A stretch of 10,569 nucleotides of DNA from positions 1 to 10,569 of the forward strand of contig DASXTB010000178.1 in NCBI GenBank assembly GCA_036505615.1, written 5' to 3'. The translations under genes were made by a program, and so were the position numbers. This document shows positions 1 through 7,499 of this stretch, piece by piece. Under the pieces are notes generated by a model. That model searched no databases, was not told where the DNA came from, and saw only the letters and a program-made list of their open reading frames with translations. Every line of letters begins with the position of its first letter. Position 1 is the first letter of the stretch. Source of the DNA: DASXTB01 sp036505615 (lineage in GTDB: Bacteria; Acidobacteriota; UBA6911; JACQSX01).

Positions 1-99
1 AAACGGAAAGTTGTCGGTGGGGAAAACTCTATCCAATCGGCGAAAAGGAGTGCAATCATGAGGAACGTGGCCGACATGCAATGTTGGAGCAGGCAGCGT

Positions 100-630
100 T
101 TAAGAGGTTTGCCGTGTGAACTCGGCCTGTTGTTCCTCTAAATCCCGCTGGGCGCTCTTTTTCGCTTCGTAACGTTCAATTACAAGTTGATCCCCTACCT
201 CCGTCCGGCTCCTGAAAATCGTATGAGCAGGCAGTTCAAGCACACTCTCAGCACGAAAGTTAGGCCGCGTAATCTTCAAGGGTCTGACTAATTCCCTTGT
301 ACCGACCACTCTGAAGTCTTTGTCGATCAGCACCAAATCAAAGGCAAAGAGCATGCCGATTGTATGCACCGCATTTGCAGGCACAATCCAAAGACCACTA
401 TCCGGATTAAGCGATTTCTTTCCCAACAAACCTGTCATCCGACCCAAAACAGTGTCAGCGACCTTAACCCGAAAGGCGAGAAAAGTCTCTTTGGTCTGGT
501 TGTACACAAATACGTGACCACGATCTTTGCCCGTCACGATTTCCTCACTATGCAACTTAGTTTGACTTCGTCCAGCTCTATGCAAATGATTTCCGCTCAT
601 CGAAGAACCGGCACCTGACGTTGTTCTCAA
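100..630 (-). CDS. DUF192 family protein, last visible gene of the tad operon
   Basis: The protein has up to 176 residues. From about residue 40 to 158 it resembles the DUF192 family: a 'VYNQTKETFLAFRVKVADT' strand, then 'GRMTGLLGKKSL', then 'HTIGMLFAFDLVLIDKDFRVV' and the closing strand 'GDQLVI'. The function of the family is unknown. No signal peptide or membrane segment is seen. The start is uncertain. TTG at 630 overlaps the tadC stop (TTGA) and has GAGG 8 bases upstream. ATG at 600 has no clear ribosome site. GTG at 537 has GAGGA 4 bases upstream and would begin just before the conserved domain, giving 145 residues, closer to usual family size. The first 30 residues are polar and look non-conserved, which favours the shorter form. 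The tail after about residue 158 is charged and Gln/Glu-rich. Translational coupling to tadC suggests a role in pilus assembly, but that is inference from position only. Confidence 0.8.
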   Translation of the reverse strand: MRTTSGAGSSMSGNHLHRAGRSQTKLHSEEIVTGKDRGHVFVYNQTKETFLAFRVKVADTVLGRMTGLLGKKSLNPDSGLWIVPANAVHTIGMLFAFDLVLIDKDFRVVGTRELVRPLKITRPNFRAESVLELPAHTIFRSRTEVGDQLVIERYEAKKSAQRDLEEQQAEFTRQTS

Positions 631-1532
631 ACCAGGTGCCTCATGTTTTTCATGACTGTTACCACCGCGGGTCCCACGGTAACCACCCCCATTGCCGGAA
701 AAATGAAGAACACAAGTGGAGGCACGAGCTTGATGGTAGTCTTCGCTGCCATTTCTTCCGCGTGCTGTCTTCTTTGAGTTCGCAACGCCTCGGAAAAAGC
801 TCCCAAAGACTTAGAGAGGGGAGTGCCGAAGCGATCCGTTTGAATGAGCATGGCTACAAAAGAACGTGCGCTCTCGATGTTGACGCGATCCGCAAAAGAT
901 TTCCAGGCCGCAAGCCGCGGCACACCCGCCCTTTGTTCAAAGTTGACCTGCAGAAACTCTTCGCTAAGTTGAGGGTGGCTTATGCCAAATTCATGACCTA
1001 TCCGCACAATCGACTGATCCAAACCCAAGCCGGCCTCCATACAGACTGCCAACATGTCTAATGCATCAGGAAGACTCAACTTGATTTGGTCCCTTCTTTT
1101 CTGGATGGCATGGGAGAGCCAAAAGTCGGGGAGATAGAAACCGATTACGAGCGCCAGCATCAGAAATAAAAGTGTATTCTGCTCGATGAAAACAGCTACC
1201 GCCAATGCGGCCAATGCGGGCACAGCAATTCTCGCCCCCAAAAAAATATCAGCGTGCGCGGGCTTACGATAGCCGGCGAGCATCAGCCTTCGGGTAAGAT
1301 CGGGGCTGGGCTCGGCGGATACCAGTCTGCGAAGCAACACAAACGGTTTCGCTAGGAAGTCGACGTCCAAGACTCCGTGACCCTTCTTTTCATCCGCGCG
1401 ACGTGATTCCCTGGCCACCTCTTCGAGCAGGGTGCCTTCAACCGACGAAACCGGCAACAACATCAGAAACAGCAGAACGAGCCCTAAGAATAAAACCAAC
1501 CCGAGAATCAAAGGGAGTGTCATAAATTTCAA
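627..1532 (-). CDS. tadC: Tad inner-membrane platform protein TadC
   Basis: This 301-residue protein belongs to the GspF/PilC-like platform family (T2SSF). In Tad systems TadB and TadC form the inner-membrane base that couples the CpaF motor to pilin polymerisation. A hydrophobic N-terminal segment (about residues 5-28) is followed by a cytoplasmic stretch, a hydrophobic block at about 97-137, the T2SSF domain at about 151-280 and a last membrane segment at about 268-292. Family-type motifs are 'LPDALDMLAVCMEAGLGLDQSI' in two parts around 154-175 and 'TDRFGTPLSKSL' at 232-243. The longest frame starts at TTG 1532 and overlaps the tadB stop. However, ATG at 1523 (codon 4) has AAGG 10 bases upstream and is the likelier start, leaving 6 bases after the tadB stop. 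It lies directly after tadB, as is usual for tad loci, and the downstream DUF192 gene overlaps its stop. Confidence 0.93.
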   Translation of the reverse strand: MKFMTLPLILGLVLFLGLVLLFLMLLPVSSVEGTLLEEVARESRRADEKKGHGVLDVDFLAKPFVLLRRLVSAEPSPDLTRRLMLAGYRKPAHADIFLGARIAVPALAALAVAVFIEQNTLLFLMLALVIGFYLPDFWLSHAIQKRRDQIKLSLPDALDMLAVCMEAGLGLDQSIVRIGHEFGISHPQLSEEFLQVNFEQRAGVPRLAAWKSFADRVNIESARSFVAMLIQTDRFGTPLSKSLGAFSEALRTQRRQHAEEMAAKTTIKLVPPLVFFIFPAMGVVTVGPAVVTVMKNMRHLV

Positions 1533-2485
1533 ACCTTCACGTTAATGATTTTGCGAATGATCAGAATGCCAATGATCATCATGATGAGGCCGAAATAAAG
1601 CATGTGCAGCCCGGTCGGATCTGTAAACAATATCTTCTCGTAGCTCCGATTAACCGCGCTTAGCACGCCGAACATAACAAAGGGCATGATGCACAGGATC
1701 CAGCCAGTTATGCGGCCTTGAGCGGTATAAATTCTGAGCTGTCCGCGCAAACGGGACCGCTCTCTCATCACAGCCGCGGTCTTGTCCAAAATCTGAGCTA
1801 GATTCCCACCCGTCTCTCTTTGCAGGAGTATCGCCGTGGTCAAGAACCGGACATCGTCAAGCGGCACGCGCTCCACAAGATTTAACATCGCATCCCGCAT
1901 GGTGAGTCCTAAGACCTGTTCTTCATGCACAGCCCGGAACTCTGAAGCAACCGGCTCGGCAACCTCCTGGCCCACCATTTCCAGCACCGCAGTAACGGCA
2001 TGGCCGGCCCGCAGCCCTCGGGCCATCAGATCAACCGCCTCGGGAAGCAGGTTCGCGAAACGCCGGAACCTGATTGACCTTACGATGTAGAGGTAGATAT
2101 ACGGCGAAAGTGCCAGCGTGATTGCTGCTATCACATCGAGGACGAGATTGGAGACAATGAGCGACGCGAGCCAGAATCCAAGCAAGACGGCCAAAATTGA
2201 AAAAAGAAATACGGAACCTACCTGCCAGTTTTGTCCCGCTTGCCTTATCAAGCGTAAGAGGGAGCGAGATCCAGGCAAATCCTTTATCAGATCATTGAAA
2301 ACTGGGTTGGCGCTAAAGCCTTGCTCCCTTACGATCGTAGTCGCATCGTTGCCAGTCGCACGACCTGCATCGATTCCAGCCAATTGCTGCTGAACGGCGG
2401 CCTCTGTCGGAGTCGGCCTAAGGAAATAGACCAATACTCCGAAACTCAGCGCCAAAACGAATACGAACAAAATCATGGCAGCCAT
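1529..2485 (-). CDS. tadB: Tad inner-membrane platform protein TadB
   Basis: This 318-residue protein is the first of the two T2SSF-family platform proteins. Membrane segments are predicted by eye at about residues 4-22, 92-112, 116-135, 258-277 and 293-311, with the T2SSF domain at about 144-272. Typical motifs are 'LPEAVDLMARGLRAGHAV' at 147-164 and 'ETGGNLAQILDKTAAVMRER' at 224-243. The second resembles the GG-containing turn seen in TadB and GspF proteins. The ATG at 2485 has AGAAGG 5 bases upstream, and this ribosome site overlaps the cpaF stop region; a second ATG lies three codons later. The gene begins 10 bases after cpaF and runs into tadC. With TadC it is expected to form the membrane anchor on which the hexameric CpaF/TadA ATPase acts. 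Confidence 0.95.
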   Translation of the reverse strand: MAAMILFVFVLALSFGVLVYFLRPTPTEAAVQQQLAGIDAGRATGNDATTIVREQGFSANPVFNDLIKDLPGSRSLLRLIRQAGQNWQVGSVFLFSILAVLLGFWLASLIVSNLVLDVIAAITLALSPYIYLYIVRSIRFRRFANLLPEAVDLMARGLRAGHAVTAVLEMVGQEVAEPVASEFRAVHEEQVLGLTMRDAMLNLVERVPLDDVRFLTTAILLQRETGGNLAQILDKTAAVMRERSRLRGQLRIYTAQGRITGWILCIMPFVMFGVLSAVNRSYEKILFTDPTGLHMLYFGLIMMIIGILIIRKIINVKV

Positions 2486-2495
2486 GGGAACCTTC

Positions 2496-3851
2496 TCAAA
2501 TGCTCAGTGAATGTTCAAAATACGATCCAGGAACCGAGATGCCTGATGCGGTCAACTTATCGGCGAATTTAGGCCGAATGCCGGTCGCAGTGAATGTCCC
2601 CAGAACGCGGCCGTCGGATGAGATTCCGTGCTTCTCGAAGACGAAGATGTCTTGCATACTGACTACGTCTTCTTCCATTCCCGTGATTTCGGTAAGATGA
2701 GTCACCCGTCGCGTTCCGTCGCTAAAACGCGAAACCTGTATCACGATGGTGACGGCGGAGGCGATTTGTCGCCGAACTGCTTTTTCGGGGAGATTCAAAT
2801 TGGCCATCATTGCCATGGTTTCCATTCGTGCGACGGCATCCCGTGGGCTGTTCGCGTGAATTGTGGTTAAGGAACCATCGTGGCCCGTGTTCATGGCCTG
2901 GAGCATATCTAAAGCTTCTTCGCCGCGTACTTCGCCGACTACAATCCGATCGGGGCGCATGCGCAAGCTGTTAATGACCAATTGACGCTGCTTCACTGCG
3001 CCGCCGCCTTCAATGTTGGCGGGGCGGCACTCCAGCCTGACCACGTGCCGCTGCTTTAGCTGTAATTCCGCCGAGTCCTCAATTGTGACAATTCTTTCTT
3101 TATCGGAAATATATCCAGATAGCACGTTTAGCAAAGTAGTCTTACCGGCGCCGGTTCCCCCGGAAATGACGATATTGAGCCGAGCCTTCACTGCGCCTTT
3201 CAACAAATCAAGAATCGGCGGCGTTATGGTCTGACTCGCTAGCAAATCATTTTCACCAATAGGAATATGACCAAAACGACGAATCGAGAGATGGGGTCCA
3301 TCTACCGCGAGCGGTGGAATGATTGCATTGATTCGAGAGCCGTCCGCCAACCGGGCATCCACCATGGGAGAGGACTCGTCCACGCGGCGTCCGACCGCGG
3401 AGACAATCTTTTCGATGATATGCATTAAATGCGCATTATCTTTAAATCGTATGTTGGTTTCCTCTAGAACGCCTGCTCGCTCGACGTAGACGAGTTGATG
3501 CCCGTTTACCAGGATGTCATTTATCCCGGGATCTTGCAGCAGCGGTTCGAGTGGTCCCAACCCGAAGACTTCGTCCAACACCTCTAGCGAAAGGCGCTCT
3601 CTCTCGCGACTGCTTAAGGGCGTTTGGAGGCTTGCCACCAATCCTTGTATCACCGCATGCGCCTGGGCGCGGGTTCGCTCGTCCCGTACGGTGGCGACCC
3701 TCTCCAGGTCCACTTTGTTCAAAAGGTCGCGGTGCACACTCGATTTAAGTTCTTGGTACACCTTAAAACTTATGCCCCCGCGTTTCTTCTCTTCCCCGAT
3801 CACAGGATTAATCGCAGGTAGCGGCGATACGATTTGATTGAATTCAGACAT
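2496..3851 (-). CDS. cpaF: Tad pilus assembly ATPase CpaF/TadA
   Basis: This is a 451-residue secretion ATPase of the GspE/VirB11-like T2SSE superfamily, the motor for Flp pilus assembly at the inner membrane. All four signature boxes are present: Walker A GGTGAGKT at 231-238, Asp box 'IVTIEDSAEL' at 254-263, Walker B 'RPDRIVVGEVRGEEA' at 299-313 and His box 'GHDGSLTTIHANSPRDA' at 323-339. The N-terminal domain holds 'GPLEPLLQDPGINDILVNG' (99-117) and 'DARLADGSRINAIIPP' (165-180), which are typical of CpaF/TadA. Length is normal for the family. The ATG at 3851 is preceded by GGAGG at a 4-base spacing. It follows cpaE after 27 bases. No catalytic residue appears to be missing, so the motor should be active. 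Confidence 0.97.
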   Translation of the reverse strand: MSEFNQIVSPLPAINPVIGEEKKRGGISFKVYQELKSSVHRDLLNKVDLERVATVRDERTRAQAHAVIQGLVASLQTPLSSRERERLSLEVLDEVFGLGPLEPLLQDPGINDILVNGHQLVYVERAGVLEETNIRFKDNAHLMHIIEKIVSAVGRRVDESSPMVDARLADGSRINAIIPPLAVDGPHLSIRRFGHIPIGENDLLASQTITPPILDLLKGAVKARLNIVISGGTGAGKTTLLNVLSGYISDKERIVTIEDSAELQLKQRHVVRLECRPANIEGGGAVKQRQLVINSLRMRPDRIVVGEVRGEEALDMLQAMNTGHDGSLTTIHANSPRDAVARMETMAMMANLNLPEKAVRRQIASAVTIVIQVSRFSDGTRRVTHLTEITGMEEDVVSMQDIFVFEKHGISSDGRVLGTFTATGIRPKFADKLTASGISVPGSYFEHSLSI

Positions 3852-3855
3852 AGAT

Positions 3856-3860
3856 CCTCC
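3856..3860 (-). promoter_or_regulatory. Ribosome binding site of cpaF
   Basis: GGAGG lies 4 bases before the cpaF ATG (3849-3851) in the 27-base gap after cpaE. It is a full-consensus site and fixes this start, since no other in-frame ATG with a site lies near. Confidence 0.7.
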
Positions 3861-3878
3861 CCACTGATTGCTCAGACC

Positions 3879-5147
3879 TCAGCGGTTCCAAAATCCTAAG
3901 ATTCCGATGCCTTGTTTCTTTTTTTCGTCACTGCCCGGCTTTCTGCCAATTGCACCAGCCCACTCGTTGAGATTGAGAGTGACACCGGAATTGGAGAGCT
4001 GCCCAACCGGGTCTCCACCATGAATTGTCTTCACCACGTGAGCGTACTGGTTTGGTACTTTCCAGTAGATCTTTCGCCGGATAACCTTTTCGATCTGTTC
4101 GTCGGTTATGAGAGCCCGTTTCTGATGACGGTTCAGTACTACCCGGATTCGATCCTCAGATATTTCCTTGCGATGAAAGTAATCCAGTTGCCGGACCACA
4201 TTGCGAACAGCGGCAACTTCAGCAATGGTGATCACATACAACTGATCGCAATAGCGGATTACTTCCAGGCTCTCAGCGGTTAATACCGGGGGAAGATCAA
4301 CCAAAACGAATTCGTAGCGTGAGCTAAGAAAATCAAATGTGTGACCGATCGCACTTGATGGGATGGTATGCGCCGGTTCAACCGCCTCGGGAGCTGGAAT
4401 CACATCCAGCCCGCTCGAATGCTGGAGTATAAAACTCTGCAAGAATTCAGCATCCAACCGGTCGGTATTCTCGAGCAGCTCAAAAGAATGGTAATTGTAC
4501 TTTGTCAATCGCAGATAAAGAGCTGCATCTCCCATATCGGGGTGCAGATCAATGATCAGCGTCTTCCTTGAGTAGGACTTAGCGAGGAGGGCACCGAGTT
4601 GCGTTACAAGTGTGGTCACGCCACAACCACCCTTGGCGCCGACGAACGCAATCACCTGGGCCTTGAAGGTTTCTTTCTTCTCTTTCCGCCGGCCTGCCAC
4701 ACGTGCGACGGCGTTCAAGATTTGCTCGCGATCGATGGGCTTCACCAGATATTCACTGCAACCGCTGCGCATGCTCTGAATGATCAGTTCAGGCTGCGAG
4801 TGGGTTGACACTGCAAAGATGGCAGTTTCAGGAGCGCTGGCGTGAATCTTCTCGGCCACGATCGTCGCACTCCGGCGGTCCTTATCGAAATCTATAAGGC
4901 AGATATTCGGTGTCGGTTTGCCGATCCATTCCGCGACCGGATCATTTTCTGCCACCTGGTACTTGTCGAAATTTGCCCGCAACGCAAGCGGTGCACGCTC
5001 GGCAAACGCTTTCAGCAGCCCCCACGTGTCTTCATCCAGGCAGACCCCGACTAAAGTCAAAGGTTCGCCGGGCGAAAAACGTTCCCGTGAAATGCTGCTG
5101 AGTGAATCTTTTGCTGTCATCGCGTTCATCTCTAACCTATGACTCAT
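3879..5147 (-). CDS. cpaE: Tad localisation ATPase CpaE/TadZ (receiver-like domain plus MinD/ParA-like domain)
   Basis: This 422-residue protein belongs to the CpaE/TadZ family, atypical ParA/MinD-like ATPases that localise the Tad machine, often at a pole. Residues about 30-150 form a response-regulator-like fold. The putative phospho-acceptor is Asp86 in 'LIDFD', with Ser114/Thr115 and Lys136-Pro137 in 'VKPI' at the expected downstream positions. Residues about 163-400 are the ATPase part. The deviant Walker A 'GAKGGCGVTT' (170-179) keeps the signature Lys172, but the P-loop lysine is replaced by Val177. 'TLIIDLHPDMGD' (196-207) and 'YEFVLVDLPP' (278-287) match switch I and Walker B regions. 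The ATG at 5147 overlaps the secretin stop (ATGA). Two more ATGs, at codons 7 and 10, lie nearby, and AGG 6 bases before codon 7 makes the exact start uncertain. The C-terminus is Lys/Gly-rich with no membrane segment, so it should be cytoplasmic. Confidence 0.94.
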   Translation of the reverse strand: MSHRLEMNAMTAKDSLSSISRERFSPGEPLTLVGVCLDEDTWGLLKAFAERAPLALRANFDKYQVAENDPVAEWIGKPTPNICLIDFDKDRRSATIVAEKIHASAPETAIFAVSTHSQPELIIQSMRSGCSEYLVKPIDREQILNAVARVAGRRKEKKETFKAQVIAFVGAKGGCGVTTLVTQLGALLAKSYSRKTLIIDLHPDMGDAALYLRLTKYNYHSFELLENTDRLDAEFLQSFILQHSSGLDVIPAPEAVEPAHTIPSSAIGHTFDFLSSRYEFVLVDLPPVLTAESLEVIRYCDQLYVITIAEVAAVRNVVRQLDYFHRKEISEDRIRVVLNRHQKRALITDEQIEKVIRRKIYWKVPNQYAHVVKTIHGGDPVGQLSNSGVTLNLNEWAGAIGRKPGSDEKKKQGIGILGFWNR

Positions 5148-6640
5148 CGCGGCGTTCCCGGGCTTGTACTCTTATTGAGGTTCTTGTCGAATTTTTTATT
5201 GTCTACTACTGGAATGGGGCCCGTGGGGCCTGTCGGCTTCGCTGTCTCTTTGTGAAGTGGGTCGACAATGTGGGGCGTGACCAGGACTAACAATTCACTA
5301 TTGCTACGATTGACGCTTTTCGATCGGAACAACTGGCCAAGAACCGGAATGTCTCCAATCCCTGGAATCTTACTAAATTGTGCTTGCTCCCGACGATCCA
5401 CTAGTCCGGCAATTCCGAACGATTGTCCATCCTTGAGCTCGATTTCTGTTTCCGCACGCCGAGTTGAAAGGGCGGGGACTACAAAACCGGAAATGGATAC
5501 CGCGTTGGTGAAGTCCAAGGTGCTGACTTCGGGAGCAACATGAAGGCGCACTACGTTCTGCTCAAGATCGATGGTTCCCAGGAAGTCCAGTCTCACTCCA
5601 AAGGGGCGGAATTGGATGGTAACCGCTCCGGCGGCGGCGCCTCCCTGTACCACTGGGAATGGAAACTCACCGCCAGAAAGAAAGCTAGCCTTCTGGCCAT
5701 TCATGGCGAGAAGATTCGGTTGGGCCAAAATCTGCAGCACGCTCCTCTGTTGCAGATCCGCAATCGTTGCTGCCAAATCGAGGTCAGGACGAAACAGAAA
5801 AATATTCAGAACGTTAGAAATTCCTAGCGAGCCTTTCGAACCCGCAATGGTCCCGCCCGAAGAGACAAGGCTAGGACCTCCGAACTGCTGCGTCGAAATC
5901 GTGCCTACGGTATTCGTAGCACCAGTGCTTAAGATATTGAAGCCCAATTGATCGATACGAGTACGATCAACTTCGGCGAACCTTACTTCAAGCAATATCT
6001 GGGGATCGTGAGACGCCGCTACCGAAAGGGAATTAACCACCGAGGGAGAATAAAAACCCGCCATCTTTGTCAGATCATCCACAGCGCGAGGGTCTGAGAC
6101 GACGCCCGACAAAATGAGCTTGCCGCCATCCGCCTGCACGTTTATGTGCTGGTTGGGATATCCGCGATCGATGGCGCCCCGCAGTCCAGTGACGTCCACG
6201 TCCACAACTACATCCAGCATTTGAGAATTGCCACTCTGGTCCCACAAGATGAGGCTACTGCTTCCCGCCGACTTGCCTTCCACCACAACTTGAGTTGGAG
6301 ACGTCGCTATAGTCTCAACTGCTGCGGGGTTACTCGAGAGCACCCGCACCAGCGGCGCCTGCACATTGACCACGACTGACTTGCCCACCAGCACGTGGAG
6401 AGTTTGCCCCTCCGAGGGTGCGGTCCCCTGTTGAGTTTGAGCTTGAGAGGGCTGCTGCTGTTGCGATGGGGTTGGAGCTGGAGCTGGCTGCTCTGGTTGC
6501 GATGGCGGCGGCGCGGGCTGCTCTTGCTGGGTTTGCGCTTGCGGCTCCGCACTCTGCTGCGGTTGGCCTTGCGACGCCCAGCTAAGTGTCGCGGCCGCGA
6601 GAATCAAGACTAAAATTGTTGGCAACTTTGAGATGTTCAT
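5144..6640 (-). CDS. cpaC: Tad outer-membrane secretin CpaC/RcpA
   Basis: This 498-residue protein forms the outer-membrane pore through which the Flp pilus exits. A signal peptide is clear at about residues 1-22 (Lys5, then a hydrophobic core to Leu19, likely cleavage after Ser-Trp-Ala22). Residues 24-76 form a Gln/Pro-rich linker, with 32 of 53 residues Gln or Pro. A pilus-assembly N-terminal domain spans about 79-148 ('LHVLVGKSVVVNV', 'VVVEGKSAGSSSLILWD'). A BON-like domain at about 151-208 ('VQADGGKLILSGVVSD') is followed by the secretin core at about 212-460. The core includes 'VLQILAQPNLLAMNGQKASF' and the family hallmark 'IPGIGDIPVLGQLFRS' (425-440). A Pro/Lys-rich tail of about 38 residues follows. 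The ATG at 6640 has GAGGAG just upstream. It starts 29 bases after cpaB and overlaps cpaE by 4 bases. No partner pilotin or RcpB is visible. Confidence 0.95.
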   Translation of the reverse strand: MNISKLPTILVLILAAATLSWASQGQPQQSAEPQAQTQQEQPAPPPSQPEQPAPAPTPSQQQQPSQAQTQQGTAPSEGQTLHVLVGKSVVVNVQAPLVRVLSSNPAAVETIATSPTQVVVEGKSAGSSSLILWDQSGNSQMLDVVVDVDVTGLRGAIDRGYPNQHINVQADGGKLILSGVVSDPRAVDDLTKMAGFYSPSVVNSLSVAASHDPQILLEVRFAEVDRTRIDQLGFNILSTGATNTVGTISTQQFGGPSLVSSGGTIAGSKGSLGISNVLNIFLFRPDLDLAATIADLQQRSVLQILAQPNLLAMNGQKASFLSGGEFPFPVVQGGAAAGAVTIQFRPFGVRLDFLGTIDLEQNVVRLHVAPEVSTLDFTNAVSISGFVVPALSTRRAETEIELKDGQSFGIAGLVDRREQAQFSKIPGIGDIPVLGQLFRSKSVNRSNSELLVLVTPHIVDPLHKETAKPTGPTGPIPVVDNKKFDKNLNKSTSPGTPR

Positions 6641-6669
6641 TTTCTCCTCACCGTCTCCGTCCAGCGTTC

Positions 6670-7458
6670 TCAGAATCTTGCCTCAGATCGCTTAGTCCCC
6701 TGAATTACCTCAAGAACGTAGACTGTCGGCGGCTTTGGAGCAGCTGTTCGCCTGGCTATTTTTTGGGTCGGGCGCACCACGACAGGTGCGGTGCCACCCA
6801 AACCATCGAGCCGAGTCGGCCGAAGATCAACACTCTTTCGATCGACGCCGCTGCGCAATACAAATTGGATTGCCCCTTGTGAGCTGACGAGTTGCAGTTT
6901 TTGCGAGTCTTCCGGGTTTAACAAAAGCGTTACGACGTTCACAGTTTGCGGCTTTCCGCTTGGGTCCGGTTCGACGGTTTGACCGGCGGTCAAAACTTCG
7001 ACGTCTTGGAGGACAGTTTGCGTCACAGGTCCAGTACTTGTCCCTGGCACAGTGTATGTGCAAAGCACATCTACTTTGGATCCGGGATATAAAAATCCCG
7101 CCACGCCCACGATCTCATTGGAACGGACAGCGGTCGCGCGCATTCCTTCCGGAATTCGTCCTGACAACCCAATGCCTGATCCCTCAACTCCCACATCGCG
7201 CTTCAAGATCGGCTCTTTGGCGCCCATGGAGTGAATCAAGGGCCGACCGAGGACTTCTTCCACTTTCGTGAAGGAGCCAGGAAGTGGTAGGTTACTCGGC
7301 CAATCCACTAGGGCGACATCCTTAGTCGTCAACGGCATTCCTGCCGGGAGCTCGTTAGCAGCGGCGACGATTTGCGTCATCCCGTGCTGGGCGTTGCTCG
7401 CGCGCAATCGCTTATTAAAGTAATAAGTAACCAGGCCGGCCAAAATAGCGGCCATCAT
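6670..7458 (-). CDS. cpaB: Tad pilus assembly protein CpaB/RcpC
   Basis: The frame from the first ATG encodes 262 residues with a SAF domain (about 28-90: 'VAAANELPAGMPLTTKDVAL', 'VLGRPLIHSMGAKEPILKRDV'). A CpaB/RcpC domain follows ('RIPEGMRATAV' at 101-111, 'FLYPGSKVDVL' at 122-132, 'SQGAIQFVLRSG' at 193-204). CpaB is a periplasmic, inner-membrane-anchored partner of the secretin. The start given here is the first standard start codon, but it cuts the membrane anchor to about 13 residues. The same frame is open back to the tadV stop, adding codons for T-A-L-R-R-V-V-I-A-L before Met1. This restores a basic-hydrophobic anchor usual for the family. A perfect GGAGGTGA site at 7492-7499 sits 6 bases (from GGAGG) before an ACG codon (7486-7488), so the real start may be that ACG, giving 272 residues. 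The C-terminal part is Pro/Lys/Arg-rich. Confidence 0.92.
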   Translation of the reverse strand: MMAAILAGLVTYYFNKRLRASNAQHGMTQIVAAANELPAGMPLTTKDVALVDWPSNLPLPGSFTKVEEVLGRPLIHSMGAKEPILKRDVGVEGSGIGLSGRIPEGMRATAVRSNEIVGVAGFLYPGSKVDVLCTYTVPGTSTGPVTQTVLQDVEVLTAGQTVEPDPSGKPQTVNVVTLLLNPEDSQKLQLVSSQGAIQFVLRSGVDRKSVDLRPTRLDGLGGTAPVVVRPTQKIARRTAAPKPPTVYVLEVIQGTKRSEARF

Positions 7459-7491
7459 TAACGCAATGACTACCCGACGCAGAGCCGTAAA

Positions 7492-7499
7492 TCACCTCC
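7492..7499 (-). promoter_or_regulatory. Strong ribosome binding site pointing to a non-AUG start of cpaB
   Basis: GGAGGTGA, matching the anti-Shine-Dalgarno for eight bases, overlaps the last codons and TGA stop of tadV. The next in-frame codons of cpaB are TTT and ACG (7486-7488), the latter 6 bases after GGAGG. CTG follows at 7480-7482. The first ATG (7458) is 36 bases from GGAGG, too far for this site, and has no good site of its own. This supports a start near 7488 by ACG or, less well spaced, CTG. Confidence 0.6.

Noticed and set aside
1..59. Minus-strand frame from ATG 59 open to the left edge (about 19 codons)
   Set aside because: It could be the start of a next operon gene, but there is no ribosome site and too little sequence to recognise a family.
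58..141. Plus-strand ORF of 27 codons with AAGGAG upstream of ATG 58
   Set aside because: It is short, runs into the 3' end of the DUF192 gene on the other strand, and its product shows no recognisable features; the ribosome site may be chance.
6307..6613. Overlapping Arg/Ser-rich and Leu/Arg-rich frames opposite and within the secretin N-terminus
   Set aside because: They are alternate-frame readings of the GC-rich Gln/Pro linker and lack ribosome sites.
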